Assembly (NCBI RefSeq): GCF_910577345.1
Contig: NZ_CAJTMT010000045.1
Coordinates: 1 to 17,635 of the forward strand
DNA length: 17,635 nt
Reading direction: 5' to 3'
Origin: an uncultured Duncaniella sp.
Lineage (GTDB): Bacteria > Bacteroidota > Bacteroidia > Bacteroidales > Muribaculaceae
Positions 1 through 7,243 of this stretch are shown here, piece by piece. The stretch's first letter is position 1, and each line of letters starts with the position of its first letter. Position numbers and translations under genes: made by a program. The notes beneath the pieces were generated by a model that saw nothing but the letters and a program-made list of their open reading frames with translations, searched no databases and was not told the DNA's origin.

Positions 1-20
1 AAGGATTTGATTGACGCACC

Positions 21-83
21 TACATAAAACATTCTCCGGCCGGAAGCGCTTAACCCACGCTCCCGGCCGGAGTTTTTTATGTA
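21..83. terminator. Bidirectional hairpin terminator after the GntR operon
   Basis: A 10-bp perfect GC-rich stem (34-43 with 63-72, core CTCCGGCCGG) continues inward after one mismatch with 4 bp (45-48 with 58-61). Flanking TACATAAAA (21-29) and TTTTATGTA (75-83) are also complementary. On the plus strand the stem is followed by six T, so it could stop a gene entering from the left; on the minus strand it closes the operon ending at 101. Confidence 0.8.
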
Positions 84-100
84 GTCTATACAGAGCTCTA

Positions 101-469
101 TTAGAGAGGGGATTGCTTTTGCTTGTTGAATTGTTGGATGACTTCGTCGATGGATATGTCGAGGAGTTTCATTTCGTTGAAGAGGTCGCGGAGGGTGGTG
201 TCGAAAAATTCCTGACGGCGCGCCTGGTTGACGTGGTCGAGCGCGTCGGTGGTCAGATAGAAGCCCATGCCGCGTTTTGGAACGATGATGCCTTCATTCT
301 GGAGATATTCGTAGGCTTTGAGGACGGTGTGGCTGTTGACCGACAGGAATACGGAGAGCTCGCGGACGGAGGGTATGCGCTCTCCGGCCGCCCAGGCTCC
401 TGTCAGTATCTGCCCGAAGCTGTAGTCGATTATCTGACGGTATATCGGTTTATTTGGAGTGAAATCCAT
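101..469 (-). CDS. GntR-family transcriptional regulator, YtrA-like
   Basis: A 122-residue DNA-binding protein with an N-terminal winged helix (about residues 8-75), including IPSVRELS and the recognition stretch NSHTVLKAYEYLQNEG. Only about 45 mostly helical residues follow, too few for a FadR- or HutC-type effector domain. That short form is typical of the YtrA subfamily, whose members commonly repress linked ABC transporter operons. It is the last gene of the minus-strand unit, 15 bp after the ABC membrane protein. Regulation of that transporter is inferred from context; the effector is unknown. A regulator in the promoter-distal position is somewhat unusual. Confidence 0.9.
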   Translation of the reverse strand: MDFTPNKPIYRQIIDYSFGQILTGAWAAGERIPSVRELSVFLSVNSHTVLKAYEYLQNEGIIVPKRGMGFYLTTDALDHVNQARRQEFFDTTLRDLFNEMKLLDISIDEVIQQFNKQKQSPL

Positions 470-484
470 TTAGAAGGTGTTGTT

Positions 485-1273
485 TTATGCCTTGACCTCG
501 CCTTTTGCAATCTGGCGGTAACAGAGCCATCCCATCACGATGGAATAGACGGCCAGCAGTCCGTAGACAAAACCAAAGATGGGATACATGTTATTGATGA
601 GGTTTACTGCCTGATCGGGGGTGACATCAGGTTTGTCGGCCAGTTCATTGATGGCGACGACGAAGCCTGCGAGGGCTGATAGGAGTCCGGTCGCAAACAG
701 GACGGCCGCGAGGGTGAGAAGGCCTTTGATGACACGGTGGCGTGTCGAACGTAACACTGTGTAGAGAACAGATATGATCAAGGCTGAGGTCTGGACAATG
801 CTTATGCATACGATGAAGAAACGGTTGTCCAGTCCGAGCATGGCTTCCTTCAGGTTGTAGCGGGAAAGAATCATTTCGTTCAGTGGTTCGCCGGATGTGA
901 GATGGGCATAAATGTAGTCGCTGCCATACCACACTCCCTGCACGACGGCCGGGACTGCGACGAGGCTGAACAACATATAGAAGAGCCATTTCTCGACGGC
1001 CTTTGCAGGAAGAAGAGTCATCATGGTTGCATCACGCTTTGCAAATGTCAGCGGGCCGAGATAGAGCATCACTCCGACGATGAGGCTCATGAGGGTGTAG
1101 ACACTAATTTCATTTCCTCCGAGGTAGATGCACAGTTGGACGAACGCATAGCAGGCAAAGGTGATGATGGCTGTAAGGAGGAGGTAGAGTCTGACCGGGC
1201 CTTTGAAGATCAGACCGATGCTCATCATGCGCCGCCATGAAAATTTATCTGAAAGGGTGGCTATTGTATCCAT
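485..1273 (-). CDS. ABC transporter membrane subunit (ABC-2-like)
   Basis: A 262-residue integral membrane protein with about six hydrophobic segments (roughly residues 28-50, 57-75, 97-117, 152-173, 183-207, 230-252). After the second comes the soluble stretch KRDATMMTLLPAK, resembling the loop seen in Bacteroidetes ABC-2 type permeases. Its ATG overlaps the upstream ATPase stop codon by one base (TAATG), implying translational coupling. I infer that it forms the membrane half of an exporter with that ATPase. No substrate can be read from the sequence. Confidence 0.8.
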   Translation of the reverse strand: MDTIATLSDKFSWRRMMSIGLIFKGPVRLYLLLTAIITFACYAFVQLCIYLGGNEISVYTLMSLIVGVMLYLGPLTFAKRDATMMTLLPAKAVEKWLFYMLFSLVAVPAVVQGVWYGSDYIYAHLTSGEPLNEMILSRYNLKEAMLGLDNRFFIVCISIVQTSALIISVLYTVLRSTRHRVIKGLLTLAAVLFATGLLSALAGFVVAINELADKPDVTPDQAVNLINNMYPIFGFVYGLLAVYSIVMGWLCYRQIAKGEVKA

Positions 1274-2130
1274 TATTCAAGCTCTTGGTTGCGGGATGGT
1301 TTGCTGTTGATGATTTCAAGCAGGCGGTCGCGCGACTTCGACATTAGCGCAGAGTAGAGGAGAGCATAGTTGAGGTCGGTCGGCTCACCGGTTTCATTTT
1401 CAATGATGCTGTGGAAAAGTCCCGCTCCCTGTTCCATGAAGATATGGTCGAAGGGTGGAATCGGGCTTGCCACACATGAGATTCTTTCGGAAATCTCCCA
1501 TGTCGGGCGAGCAAGGAGGAGTTTGCCTTTGGAAAGCACGAGCACACCGTCGTAGAGTTCGCGCAGGTCTGAAACAGTGTGGGTCGAGATTATGACCGTC
1601 TGTTCGGGGCCGGTGCAGCGGGCGAGGATGTGGCGCAGCGCCTTTTTCGAAGTGATGTCGAGACCGTTGGCCGGTTCGTCGAGGAGCAGGAGGTCTACGC
1701 CGAGGGCGACGACGTAGGCAAGCAGGGTCTTGTGGCGCAGTCCGAGCGAGAGCTGATTGTAGTTCTCGTTGCCGTCGAGATTGAATTCGCGCAGGTTTTC
1801 TTCGAAATTTTCCTGTGAGAAGGTGGGGTAGAAGCGGCTGTGGATTTCTGCAAACCCGCGTATTGTCTTTGTCGGAAGCTCAGTGGTGTCGGGAAGCATG
1901 AACACCGTTTTCATGACCGACGGTTCGCGTGAGGAGACCGGAGAGCCGTCAATCAGACATTCACCCGACGAGGGAAAGAGGAGTCCGGCCATCAGACGCA
2001 GAAGCGTGGTCTTTCCTGCACCGTTTTCACCGAGCAGGAGGTGTATGCCCGGTGACACCGATGCCGTGACATCGTCAATTGCGACGAAGCCACGGCGATA
2101 GGCGTATGTGAGGTTATTGAGTTCAATCAT
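1273..2130 (-). CDS. ABC transporter ATP-binding protein
   Basis: A 285-residue ATPase subunit. Walker A is GENGAGKT at 34-41, the signature LSLG at 127-130, Walker B LLLLDEP at 147-153 with DLD-like NGLD following, and the switch histidine H184 (STHTV). The usual Q-loop glutamine seems replaced by Asp (MLPD, about residue 81). A roughly 75-residue C-terminal extension follows the ATPase fold, a pattern seen in YtrB-like and multidrug-type ATPases. It overlaps the membrane subunit by one base and lies 9 bp after the TraB-like gene, so the genes are probably co-transcribed. Substrate unknown. Confidence 0.93.
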   Translation of the reverse strand: MIELNNLTYAYRRGFVAIDDVTASVSPGIHLLLGENGAGKTTLLRLMAGLLFPSSGECLIDGSPVSSREPSVMKTVFMLPDTTELPTKTIRGFAEIHSRFYPTFSQENFEENLREFNLDGNENYNQLSLGLRHKTLLAYVVALGVDLLLLDEPANGLDITSKKALRHILARCTGPEQTVIISTHTVSDLRELYDGVLVLSKGKLLLARPTWEISERISCVASPIPPFDHIFMEQGAGLFHSIIENETGEPTDLNYALLYSALMSKSRDRLLEIINSKPSRNQELE

Positions 2131-2139
2131 GTTCAGAGA

Positions 2140-3021
2140 TTATTCAACCGGTTTTACAGTGTAGCCTCCCTTTCGGAGAAGACTGATAAGGCCCTTGTCG
2201 CCGGGAAGGTGTCCGGCACCGACTGCGATGAGCACAGAGGCTGTCGGGAGAAGTCCGGCCATTATGCGGACCCAGTTGGCATTGCGTTTGTTGAGCATAC
2301 GGTCGCTCCACTCTTCGTCGCCTCCGAGTTCGGGATCCTCCATGATGGCGAGCATCGAGTTGAGGTCGCCCGAGAGATAGGCTTTGGCAAGACGGATGGC
2401 GGTTCCGGAAGCTTTGTCGTCGTTTCTCACCATTTCCATCAGTTCGTTGGCCTGGGTCATGATAGATGTGCCGAACATGGCCTTACACTGGTCCTCGATG
2501 GTCTCGAAACCGCCGATTTCCTTTCCTGCCTCGGCTCCGCGTTTCTGGATTTCACCGTCGAGCTGCTGCGCCGGGTTGAAGTTGGGGAAGGCAGCCTGGC
2601 TCTGGACGAGTGCGAGGACGGTGTTGACCATCGCGGGTTTCAGCGGCGCGAATTGCGCGGCTGATGCCATCGGGCCCATATATTTTTTCAACACCTTGTC
2701 GAGCGAGTCGATCTGCGCGGATGAGAGGACGGTGGTCAGTGTGCTGTCCTGAGGAGCGGCTGCATAGCTGAGCATCACTTGCTGTGACTGGGGCGACTGG
2801 GCGGTGCTCATCACCATCTCACCATAGACTTTGTCGGCCGAAGCAAGCGCCTTGTTGAAGTCGGGGACGCTGTCGAGCACAGAGATGGGTGCAATGTGGT
2901 GTGTGCCGAAGAGGTAGGAGGGTTTGTCCAGACCGTTGCCTGAGATTTCCCAGAGGAGCTGGGCGTTGCAAGCGAGGGTGCTGACTGCACTGACGATGAT
3001 TGAAAGGAGAATCTTTTTCAT
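2140..3021 (-). CDS. TraB/GumN family secreted protein
   Basis: A 293-residue protein with a signal peptide (MKKILLSIIVSAVSTLACNA; Cys18 could alternatively be lipidated). It carries the TraB/GumN hallmarks: LLWEISGNGLDKPSYLFGTHH near residues 22-42 as two adjoining motifs, and VGAGHLPGDKGL-LLRKGGYTV at the C terminus. The family is related to TIKI-type metalloproteases, but enzymatic activity in bacteria is not established. I chose ATG 3021 over an upstream ATG at 3144 because the latter precedes a clear promoter at 3101-3132 and would add 41 residues before the signal peptide. It leads the ABC/GntR unit; a functional tie to the transporter is only inferred. Confidence 0.88.
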   Translation of the reverse strand: MKKILLSIIVSAVSTLACNAQLLWEISGNGLDKPSYLFGTHHIAPISVLDSVPDFNKALASADKVYGEMVMSTAQSPQSQQVMLSYAAAPQDSTLTTVLSSAQIDSLDKVLKKYMGPMASAAQFAPLKPAMVNTVLALVQSQAAFPNFNPAQQLDGEIQKRGAEAGKEIGGFETIEDQCKAMFGTSIMTQANELMEMVRNDDKASGTAIRLAKAYLSGDLNSMLAIMEDPELGGDEEWSDRMLNKRNANWVRIMAGLLPTASVLIAVGAGHLPGDKGLISLLRKGGYTVKPVE

Positions 3022-3100
3022 TGCTTCCAAGGTGAGTTTGCGGTTTATAATGATGAATTTTATTCGATGTGTTGAGGTGTTGTACATAACTAACACACCA

Positions 3101-3132
3101 CAAAGGTATGGACCTTTTGAGAATCTGCCAAA
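3101..3132 (-). promoter_or_regulatory. Bacteroidetes-type promoter of the traB-ABC-gntR unit
   Basis: Read on the minus strand, a -7 box TACCTTTG (3108-3101) fits TAnnTTTG and is preceded after 20 bases by TTTG (3132-3129), fitting the -33 element. The predicted start lies about 75 bases before ATG 3021. Confidence 0.75.
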
Positions 3133-3312
3133 TTTTTTAGCCAAAAATTTTCAAATTTTGTAAAAATCGTGCTCTCAGGCTCTTGTGTGGCCCATGTTTT
3201 TTATGTACTTTTGAATCGCTCCGGCTCATGGTGTAATAATGGTGTATATAATAGGTGTTGTATATACATTTCGATTGAGGCCGGTGGTAAAACTTAAAAT
3301 AATCTGACAGCA

Positions 3313-4143
3313 ATGAAAATTTCTACCAAATCGTTACGTCTCGTGTTTATGTTTGTCACACTCATGGCGATGCAGACGCTTGTGAGCTCCTGTGGCAACA
3401 GTTCAAAGAAGCAGAATCTTCAGCAGATCCGTGAGGAGGTTGCTGCCGTGAAAACTCAATGCCCCATCGACATGGGAATCGCCGGAACGGTGACGGATGT
3501 GGATATTGACGAGACATCCGGGACAGTCCGCTACACGCTGCAACCCAATGAGCTGTTTCTGAACGAAAACGTCTTCATCGACCACAAGGATCTGATGCGG
3601 AAATCGTTGCTGCTCAATATTTCTCCCCTTGAATCGGAGAAATCGGGACTGACACAGCTTGCCGAAGCCGGGTTGAACGTGGCTTACGTCTATTCGTTTC
3701 CTTCCGGCAAGCAACACACGCTGCTGCTCACTCCAGATGATATTCTCAACGGTTCGGTTGAAAAACTCAGCCCCGTTGAGCGTGCCAATGCCGTGCTTGA
3801 GACCCGCTGTGAGATTTCAAAACTGATTTTCCCCACGCAAATTGATGATTATACTACTCAAATTGGTGTGGAACTGCAGCCCGACAATATGATTCATCAG
3901 TTCTCGATTGATGAGAAAGGTCTCGGTTTGCCGATAAATGACCCCGCCGTTTCCAAGGAAGCTCTCTACAACAGTCTCGTCGATGGTCTCCGGCTTAGTG
4001 CCAATGATCCGACAATGAAGACGGAGATGGAAGCCGTCATCGCCACAGGCCGTGGCCTTGTCTATCACTACACGGGCGTACCCTCCGGTTCAACCATCGA
4101 AGTCCCCATCACTATTGAAACCCTCCGCACGATTTTCAAATGA
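3313..4143 (+). CDS. Putative lipoprotein of unknown function
   Basis: A 276-residue protein with a lipoprotein signal: a hydrophobic stretch at residues 9-23 ending in LVSSC, with the acceptor at Cys27. The mature part is soluble with mixed alpha/beta character and no motif I recognise. It contains two similarly styled halves, beginning near PIDMGIAGTVTDVDID and FPTQIDDYTTQIGVEL, each followed by a short helical stretch, so an internal duplication is possible. It stands alone, divergent from the traB-led operon, with a hairpin terminator downstream. I assign no function. Confidence 0.8.
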   Translation: MKISTKSLRLVFMFVTLMAMQTLVSSCGNSSKKQNLQQIREEVAAVKTQCPIDMGIAGTVTDVDIDETSGTVRYTLQPNELFLNENVFIDHKDLMRKSLLLNISPLESEKSGLTQLAEAGLNVAYVYSFPSGKQHTLLLTPDDILNGSVEKLSPVERANAVLETRCEISKLIFPTQIDDYTTQIGVELQPDNMIHQFSIDEKGLGLPINDPAVSKEALYNSLVDGLRLSANDPTMKTEMEAVIATGRGLVYHYTGVPSGSTIEVPITIETLRTIFK

Positions 4144-4276
4144 GCATAGGTTAGTTCACTCACGGAGATGTGTGGAAATCGCTGTTAGAAATAGCAGATA
4201 CGATATATGCCATAAATTCTGACAGTTATATGGAATAGAGGATATTTTTTTGAATAAAAGTTGTATAAAATGTTAG

Positions 4277-4327
4277 AATAGGCTGATAGTTCAATCATGA
4301 ATGTTCTGTCAGCCTATTATTTTTTAG
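4277..4327 (+). terminator. Rho-independent terminator after the lipoprotein gene
   Basis: A 10-bp perfect stem AATAGGCTGA (4277-4286) with TCAGCCTATT (4309-4318), a 22-base loop, then a T-rich run (ATTTTTT). It lies between the ends of two convergent genes. Confidence 0.75.
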
Positions 4328-4352
4328 ATGAAGGTTGAAACCGTTGTCGTTT

Positions 4353-4973
4353 CTATGAGCCTATTACCATACCGCTTCGTAGTGCTTTTTCTATTTCTTC
4401 GCCTTTTACTTTTCTGACAATGGCAAGAGCAAATTCGAGAGTTGTACCGGGGCCTTTGGATGTTATCAACCGGTCTGTCACCACTACATCATCTTCGGAA
4501 TATACGCCTCCATTATTTTGAAATTCATCTTTCAGGAAAGGATAACCGGTAGCTGGAATTCCGGAGAGAATTCCGAGTGGGCCAAGGACAAGAGCTGGAG
4601 CTGCACAGATAGCCGCAATTTTGCCACCATCCTCCCAATGTTTCTTTACTATATTCCGGAGTTCACTGTTGAGATTTACGGCAGCTTCACTTTTGTCTGC
4701 TCCCGGAAATACGAGCCAGTCAATGTGTGAAGGATTAAGTTCGGAAACCGTCATGTCGGTAATGATATTATTACCGGTTGCGCCTTTTACAAGGCGGTTG
4801 TCAGTCATTGATACGGTGTAAACTTCCATACCTGCACGACGCATCACATCGATAGGTGCGATAGCTTCAATCTCGTCAAAGCCGGTTCCGAGAATAACGA
4901 ATGTAGCCATTCCTTCAGGCTTAGCCGATGCCGGAATCTTAATGCTTATTTTATTCATGATTTTAGGATTCAT
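4353..4973 (-). CDS. DJ-1/PfpI family protein
   Basis: A 206-residue protein of the DJ-1 superfamily. The core begins at MATFVILGTGFDEIEA (residues 22-37), with the conserved Glu at 36, the glycine turn VFPGAD at 88-93, and the nucleophile-elbow AAICAAP with Cys123, equivalent to DJ-1 Cys106. Family members act in electrophile defence (protein/nucleotide deglycase, glyoxalase) or as chaperones; the exact activity cannot be read. The first 21 residues precede the usual domain start, so ATG at 4958 or 4910 is possible. It is divergent from an HxlR regulator, a pairing that suggests induction by reactive electrophiles or oxidants (inference). It is AT-richer than the flanking core genes. Confidence 0.92.
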   Translation of the reverse strand: MNPKIMNKISIKIPASAKPEGMATFVILGTGFDEIEAIAPIDVMRRAGMEVYTVSMTDNRLVKGATGNNIITDMTVSELNPSHIDWLVFPGADKSEAAVNLNSELRNIVKKHWEDGGKIAAICAAPALVLGPLGILSGIPATGYPFLKDEFQNNGGVYSEDDVVVTDRLITSKGPGTTLEFALAIVRKVKGEEIEKALRSGMVIGS

Positions 4974-4992
4974 TATGTTTTTGTTAATTTTG

Positions 4993-5086
4993 CAAAGGAT
5001 AGCTGCTACCTTTAAGACAAAACAAAATTATGAATTAAAGCATTGCTTCGCAAGAGGTTACTTTGAAGGTAGCCACTTACTTCAAA
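4993..5086. promoter_or_regulatory. Divergent promoter/operator region between DJ-1 and HxlR genes
   Basis: The intergenic region holds an imperfect inverted repeat, GCTACCTTTAAG (5005-5016) against TTTGAAGGTAGC (5062-5073), matching 10 of 12 bases. A second, closer pair is TTTGAAG (5062-5068) and CTTCAAA (5080-5086), 11 bases apart. Near -7 boxes are seen on both strands: TTACTTTG (5058-5065, plus) and TATCCTTTG (5001-4993, minus). The repeats overlap or adjoin these boxes, as expected for HxlR operators. Binding is inferred. Confidence 0.5.
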
Positions 5087-5111
5087 CTCACTTTTAGTCA
5101 GTATCAATCAG

Positions 5112-5480
5112 ATGGAGACAGAAAAATTTTCAGAAAAATATTCATGTGTGACAACTTGCCCCATGCGCAACGTGATAGCTCACTTCGCCAACAAGTGGTC
5201 AATGCTTCTTCTCGTCATTCTTGACGAGTTCGGGGTCATGCGGTTTAATGAATTGTCTCGTGCAATCCCGGATATATCTCCAAAAGTCCTTTCCGGTCAT
5301 TTGAAGACGCTTGAATCCGTCGGACTTGTCAAACGCATACTTTATGCGGAAGTACCTCCTCGCACTGAATATAAATTGACTGAATTAGGTAAATCCCTGA
5401 CTCCAATACTAAATCAACTATCGGAATGGGGAGAGCAGAATTTGAAAACGATTAAAAAAAATTTGTCAATCAGTGGTTGA
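5112..5480 (+). CDS. HxlR-family transcriptional regulator
   Basis: A 122-residue winged-helix regulator. The family signature CPMRNVIAHFANKWSMLLL runs from Cys16, followed by RFNELSRAIPDISPKVLSGHLKTLE (recognition helix region 44-69), the wing VPPRTEYKLTELG (81-93), and a terminal dimerisation helix. Cys16 is at the position of the redox/electrophile-sensing Cys in characterised relatives such as HypR and YodB; Cys12 is the only other cysteine. It is transcribed away from the DJ-1 gene across a 138-bp region with inverted repeats, so it probably controls that gene and itself. The inducer is unknown. Confidence 0.94.
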   Translation: METEKFSEKYSCVTTCPMRNVIAHFANKWSMLLLVILDEFGVMRFNELSRAIPDISPKVLSGHLKTLESVGLVKRILYAEVPPRTEYKLTELGKSLTPILNQLSEWGEQNLKTIKKNLSISG

Positions 5481-5544
5481 GCGAAAGGTGGTCGTTATGA
5501 TGCAGGATGATTATTATACCTTTTTTCTTGTGAAAACTAAGAAC

Positions 5545-6135
5545 TTAGGAGATGGGCTCAATGTCTGGTTTCAGACCAAGTATTGATTGATTTCCCCTGG
5601 CTTTCTCGGTGATTTTCTTTACAAATTCTGTTTTTGCTTCAGTATATCCATCACGGTTGTGGGTGTAGGCGGGCAGCAGGCTCAATTTCAAATTTTCATA
5701 TTCTTTTGCAGTATCGGGATGCGAGTTGAGGTAGTCCCTGAAATATACCTCGTCATTGTCACCGGTATTTCGGATATGGATATGAAATACCTTTTCAGCA
5801 TAGCCAGCCGGAGTGTAGCCTTTGTTGAAACTCATTTTTCGCTCCCCTGCCGACATGCAGATGTAGCCATTGTTTTCAAGCGTGGTCCGGATATTATCCC
5901 AATTGACAGTGGTCGGGACTTCAACGAGAATGTCAATGATTGGCTTGGCTTTTATGGCAGGAATTGCCGTGCTTCCGATATGGCTGCATGTCGGTGAGAA
6001 ACGGGCAAGCAATACGGAAAGAGATGCGGTTTCAGAGTCGGCCCATTCTTTCCAAGATGGATTATGCCCGACGAGAACTATAGGAAATAGTTCCCATAAT
6101 TCTTCCAATGTCATTTCATTCAGATTTTTGCCCAT
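5545..6135 (-). CDS. GrpB family (UPF0157) protein
   Basis: A 196-residue protein with the GrpB/UPF0157 signature HIGSTAIPAIKAKPIIDILVEV (52-73), a nucleotidyltransferase-fold motif with the conserved Asp68, and the later motif YFRDYLNSHPDTAKEYENLK. Members are predicted minimal nucleotidyltransferases; a few are fused to dephospho-CoA kinase, but no reaction is firmly known. An N-terminal extension of about 20 residues precedes the usual start VLVGHNPSWKEW. Its ATG follows five bases after the stop of an unrecognised open stretch (6140-6247), which suggests it was once second in a longer unit. Confidence 0.88.
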   Translation of the reverse strand: MGKNLNEMTLEELWELFPIVLVGHNPSWKEWADSETASLSVLLARFSPTCSHIGSTAIPAIKAKPIIDILVEVPTTVNWDNIRTTLENNGYICMSAGERKMSFNKGYTPAGYAEKVFHIHIRNTGDNDEVYFRDYLNSHPDTAKEYENLKLSLLPAYTHNRDGYTEAKTEFVKKITEKARGNQSILGLKPDIEPIS

Positions 6136-6139
6136 TTGA

Positions 6140-6247
6140 TTATATCAAAACATAGTCGGGACGTGTCATTCGTTCCGGGATTGTCACTTCATCAGAGGTA
6201 GGTTTGACAGCATATTCTTCAGGCGGATGGCAAGTCGGGGCATTTTT
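6140..6247 (-). pseudogene. Possible C-terminal remnant of an unknown gene
   Basis: A 35-codon open stretch without a usable start, bounded upstream by TAA at 6250-6248. It ends TIPERMTRPDYVLI-stop, five bases before the GrpB ATG. The residue mix (PPEEYAVKPTSDEV) looks coding rather than random, and such tight spacing to the next ATG is typical of an operon partner. I do not recognise the family. It may simply be chance. Confidence 0.3.
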
Positions 6248-6284
6248 TTATAGAGTATATGATATGAAGAACGGTGATTCTCTC

Positions 6285-6854
6285 TCAATAGTTGAGCAGA
6301 CGGCCACAGTCGTGCCAGTCGCCGATCATTTCGCCCTTGGCGCTTGCCTCAATCAGTTTGGAAAGACGGCTGTTGAATAGCTCAGGTTTTGATTTTACCC
6401 TGTGGATGTTGTCTATCCTCACGCGCTGATAGAGTGGGGGCGTGGTTTGAAAATTCTCCCATGCCGAGGGTGTTTGTCTGAAAGCCTTGACTATCTCCGG
6501 CATGATTTCAAATTCAACTGAAAGGTCAGGGCAAGCCTTGCGCCCGCTTTCGGTCATCAGTCCTAATTTCTCCAATCTTCTGCACCGCTCCTTGTTGAGT
6601 TCAGTCCATTTGCCGGATTTGGTTCTCGGGCCGAACCGCTGCAACGGTTCGCCGTTGACGCTTTTCAGCGTGGAGTCAATCCAACCGAAACACAGAGCCT
6701 CCTCGACCGCATCGAGATACCAGAGGGCATCGTCAGGCGCAGTCTTTCCACGCTTAGCCACCACCCAACATTCCCGCTCTGTGGCATGATTCTCAATCAG
6801 CCACTGCCGGAATTGCTGCCGGTTCTTGATGTCGAGGATATTGATAGGTGTCAT
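6285..6854 (-). CDS. YdeI/OmpD-associated family protein
   Basis: A 189-residue cytosolic protein. Family features are FRQWLIENHATERECWVVAKRG (15-36), the strongly conserved ALCFGWIDS (53-61) and RFGPRTKSGKWTELNKER (73-90), then a helical C-terminal part ending with the RLSKLIEASAKGEMIGDW-type tail. Homologues are annotated as YdeI/OmpD-associated or bacteriocin-protection proteins; the biochemical role is not established. It is separated from the GrpB gene by the relic at 6140-6247. The ATG at 6854 matches the normal N terminus of the family. Confidence 0.87.
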   Translation of the reverse strand: MTPINILDIKNRQQFRQWLIENHATERECWVVAKRGKTAPDDALWYLDAVEEALCFGWIDSTLKSVNGEPLQRFGPRTKSGKWTELNKERCRRLEKLGLMTESGRKACPDLSVEFEIMPEIVKAFRQTPSAWENFQTTPPLYQRVRIDNIHRVKSKPELFNSRLSKLIEASAKGEMIGDWHDCGRLLNY

Positions 6855-6922
6855 TCTTCAATACTTCGTTAAAATCAATTTAAGTTGTTTAAAATAAATG
6901 AGTTAGTTAACAAAGCTTAGCA

Positions 6923-6930
6923 CAAAAATA
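6923..6930 (-). promoter_or_regulatory. Candidate -7 box for the YdeI-family gene
   Basis: TATTTTTG on the minus strand fits TAnnTTTG and lies about 70 bases before ATG 6854, just beyond the stop of the toxin remnant. No convincing -33 element was seen. Confidence 0.35.
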
Positions 6931-6937
6931 GGAGCCT

Positions 6938-7059
6938 CTAAAATAAATCAGAATGCGAACCGGTACGGAGCATCAGTAGAATAAGTTTAGTGTCCCTCTT
7001 TTAGCACATCGCTTAAGGTCTTTGTCAAATCTTTTGGTATTTCGGATTATGTATTTCAT
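6938..7059 (-). pseudogene. YafQ-like toxin gene with internal deletion and frameshift
   Basis: The ATG at 7059 overlaps the antitoxin stop (ATGA) and encodes MKYIIRNTKRFDKDLKRCAKRG, the normal start of YafQ/RelE-superfamily mRNA-cleaving toxins of about 90 residues. The frame then runs into TGA at 6975-6973 after 28 codons. In another frame, 6988-6938 encodes KLILLMLRTGSHSDLF-stop, the typical C-terminal end of the same family, including the conserved His of the HSDLF motif. The middle, roughly 50 codons including most of the catalytic core, is gone, and the two ends are joined out of frame. The product cannot be an active toxin. The family calls are from motif memory but both ends match well. 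Confidence 0.85.
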
Positions 7060-7190
7060 AATTCAATACCAAGTTTTTCAAACATTTCGTCCACGGAATT
7101 ATATGTCGTTACTCGTCCGGCAGCAACATCTTCGAGAGCTTCATCAAGGCCGGTCTTACGTTTGCTTTCGGTTTTGGATATCTGTGTCAT
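7056..7190 (-). CDS. Antitoxin of a decayed YafQ-type toxin-antitoxin module
   Basis: A 44-residue ORF starting MTQISKTESKRKTGLDEALE and ending in VDEMFEKLGIEL. The C-terminal stretch GLDEALEDVAAGRVTTYNSVDEMFEKLGI is the toxin-wrapping region common in Bacteroidetes partners of YafQ-like toxins. The N-terminal DNA-binding part is very short compared with full DinJ/RelB proteins of about 80 residues. The stop overlaps the toxin ATG, the standard arrangement for translational coupling. Only about 20 bases separate its ATG from the tRNA terminator, so no room is left for an ordinary upstream promoter. The ORF is intact but its partner is destroyed. Confidence 0.75.
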   Translation of the reverse strand: MTQISKTESKRKTGLDEALEDVAAGRVTTYNSVDEMFEKLGIEL

Positions 7191-7209
7191 ATTAGAGAGA
7201 TTTTAATAT

Positions 7210-7243
7210 AAAAAATAAGGCGAGAAAAAGATTTTCTCGCCTT
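7210..7243 (-). terminator. Rho-independent terminator of the tRNA-Arg/tRNA-Val transcript
   Basis: A 12-bp stem (7217-7228 with 7232-7243, core AAGGCGAGAAAA) with a 3-base loop; on the minus strand it is followed by ATTTTTTAT. It lies ten bases after tRNA-Val. Confidence 0.85.

Noticed and set aside
11..679. A 222-codon plus-strand open frame
   Set aside because: It lies antisense to the GntR regulator and the membrane subunit, and begins inside a terminator hairpin.
4144..4276. A possible small RNA or short gene after the lipoprotein
   Set aside because: The stretch is AT-rich, with stops in all frames I read and no promoter before the terminator hairpin.
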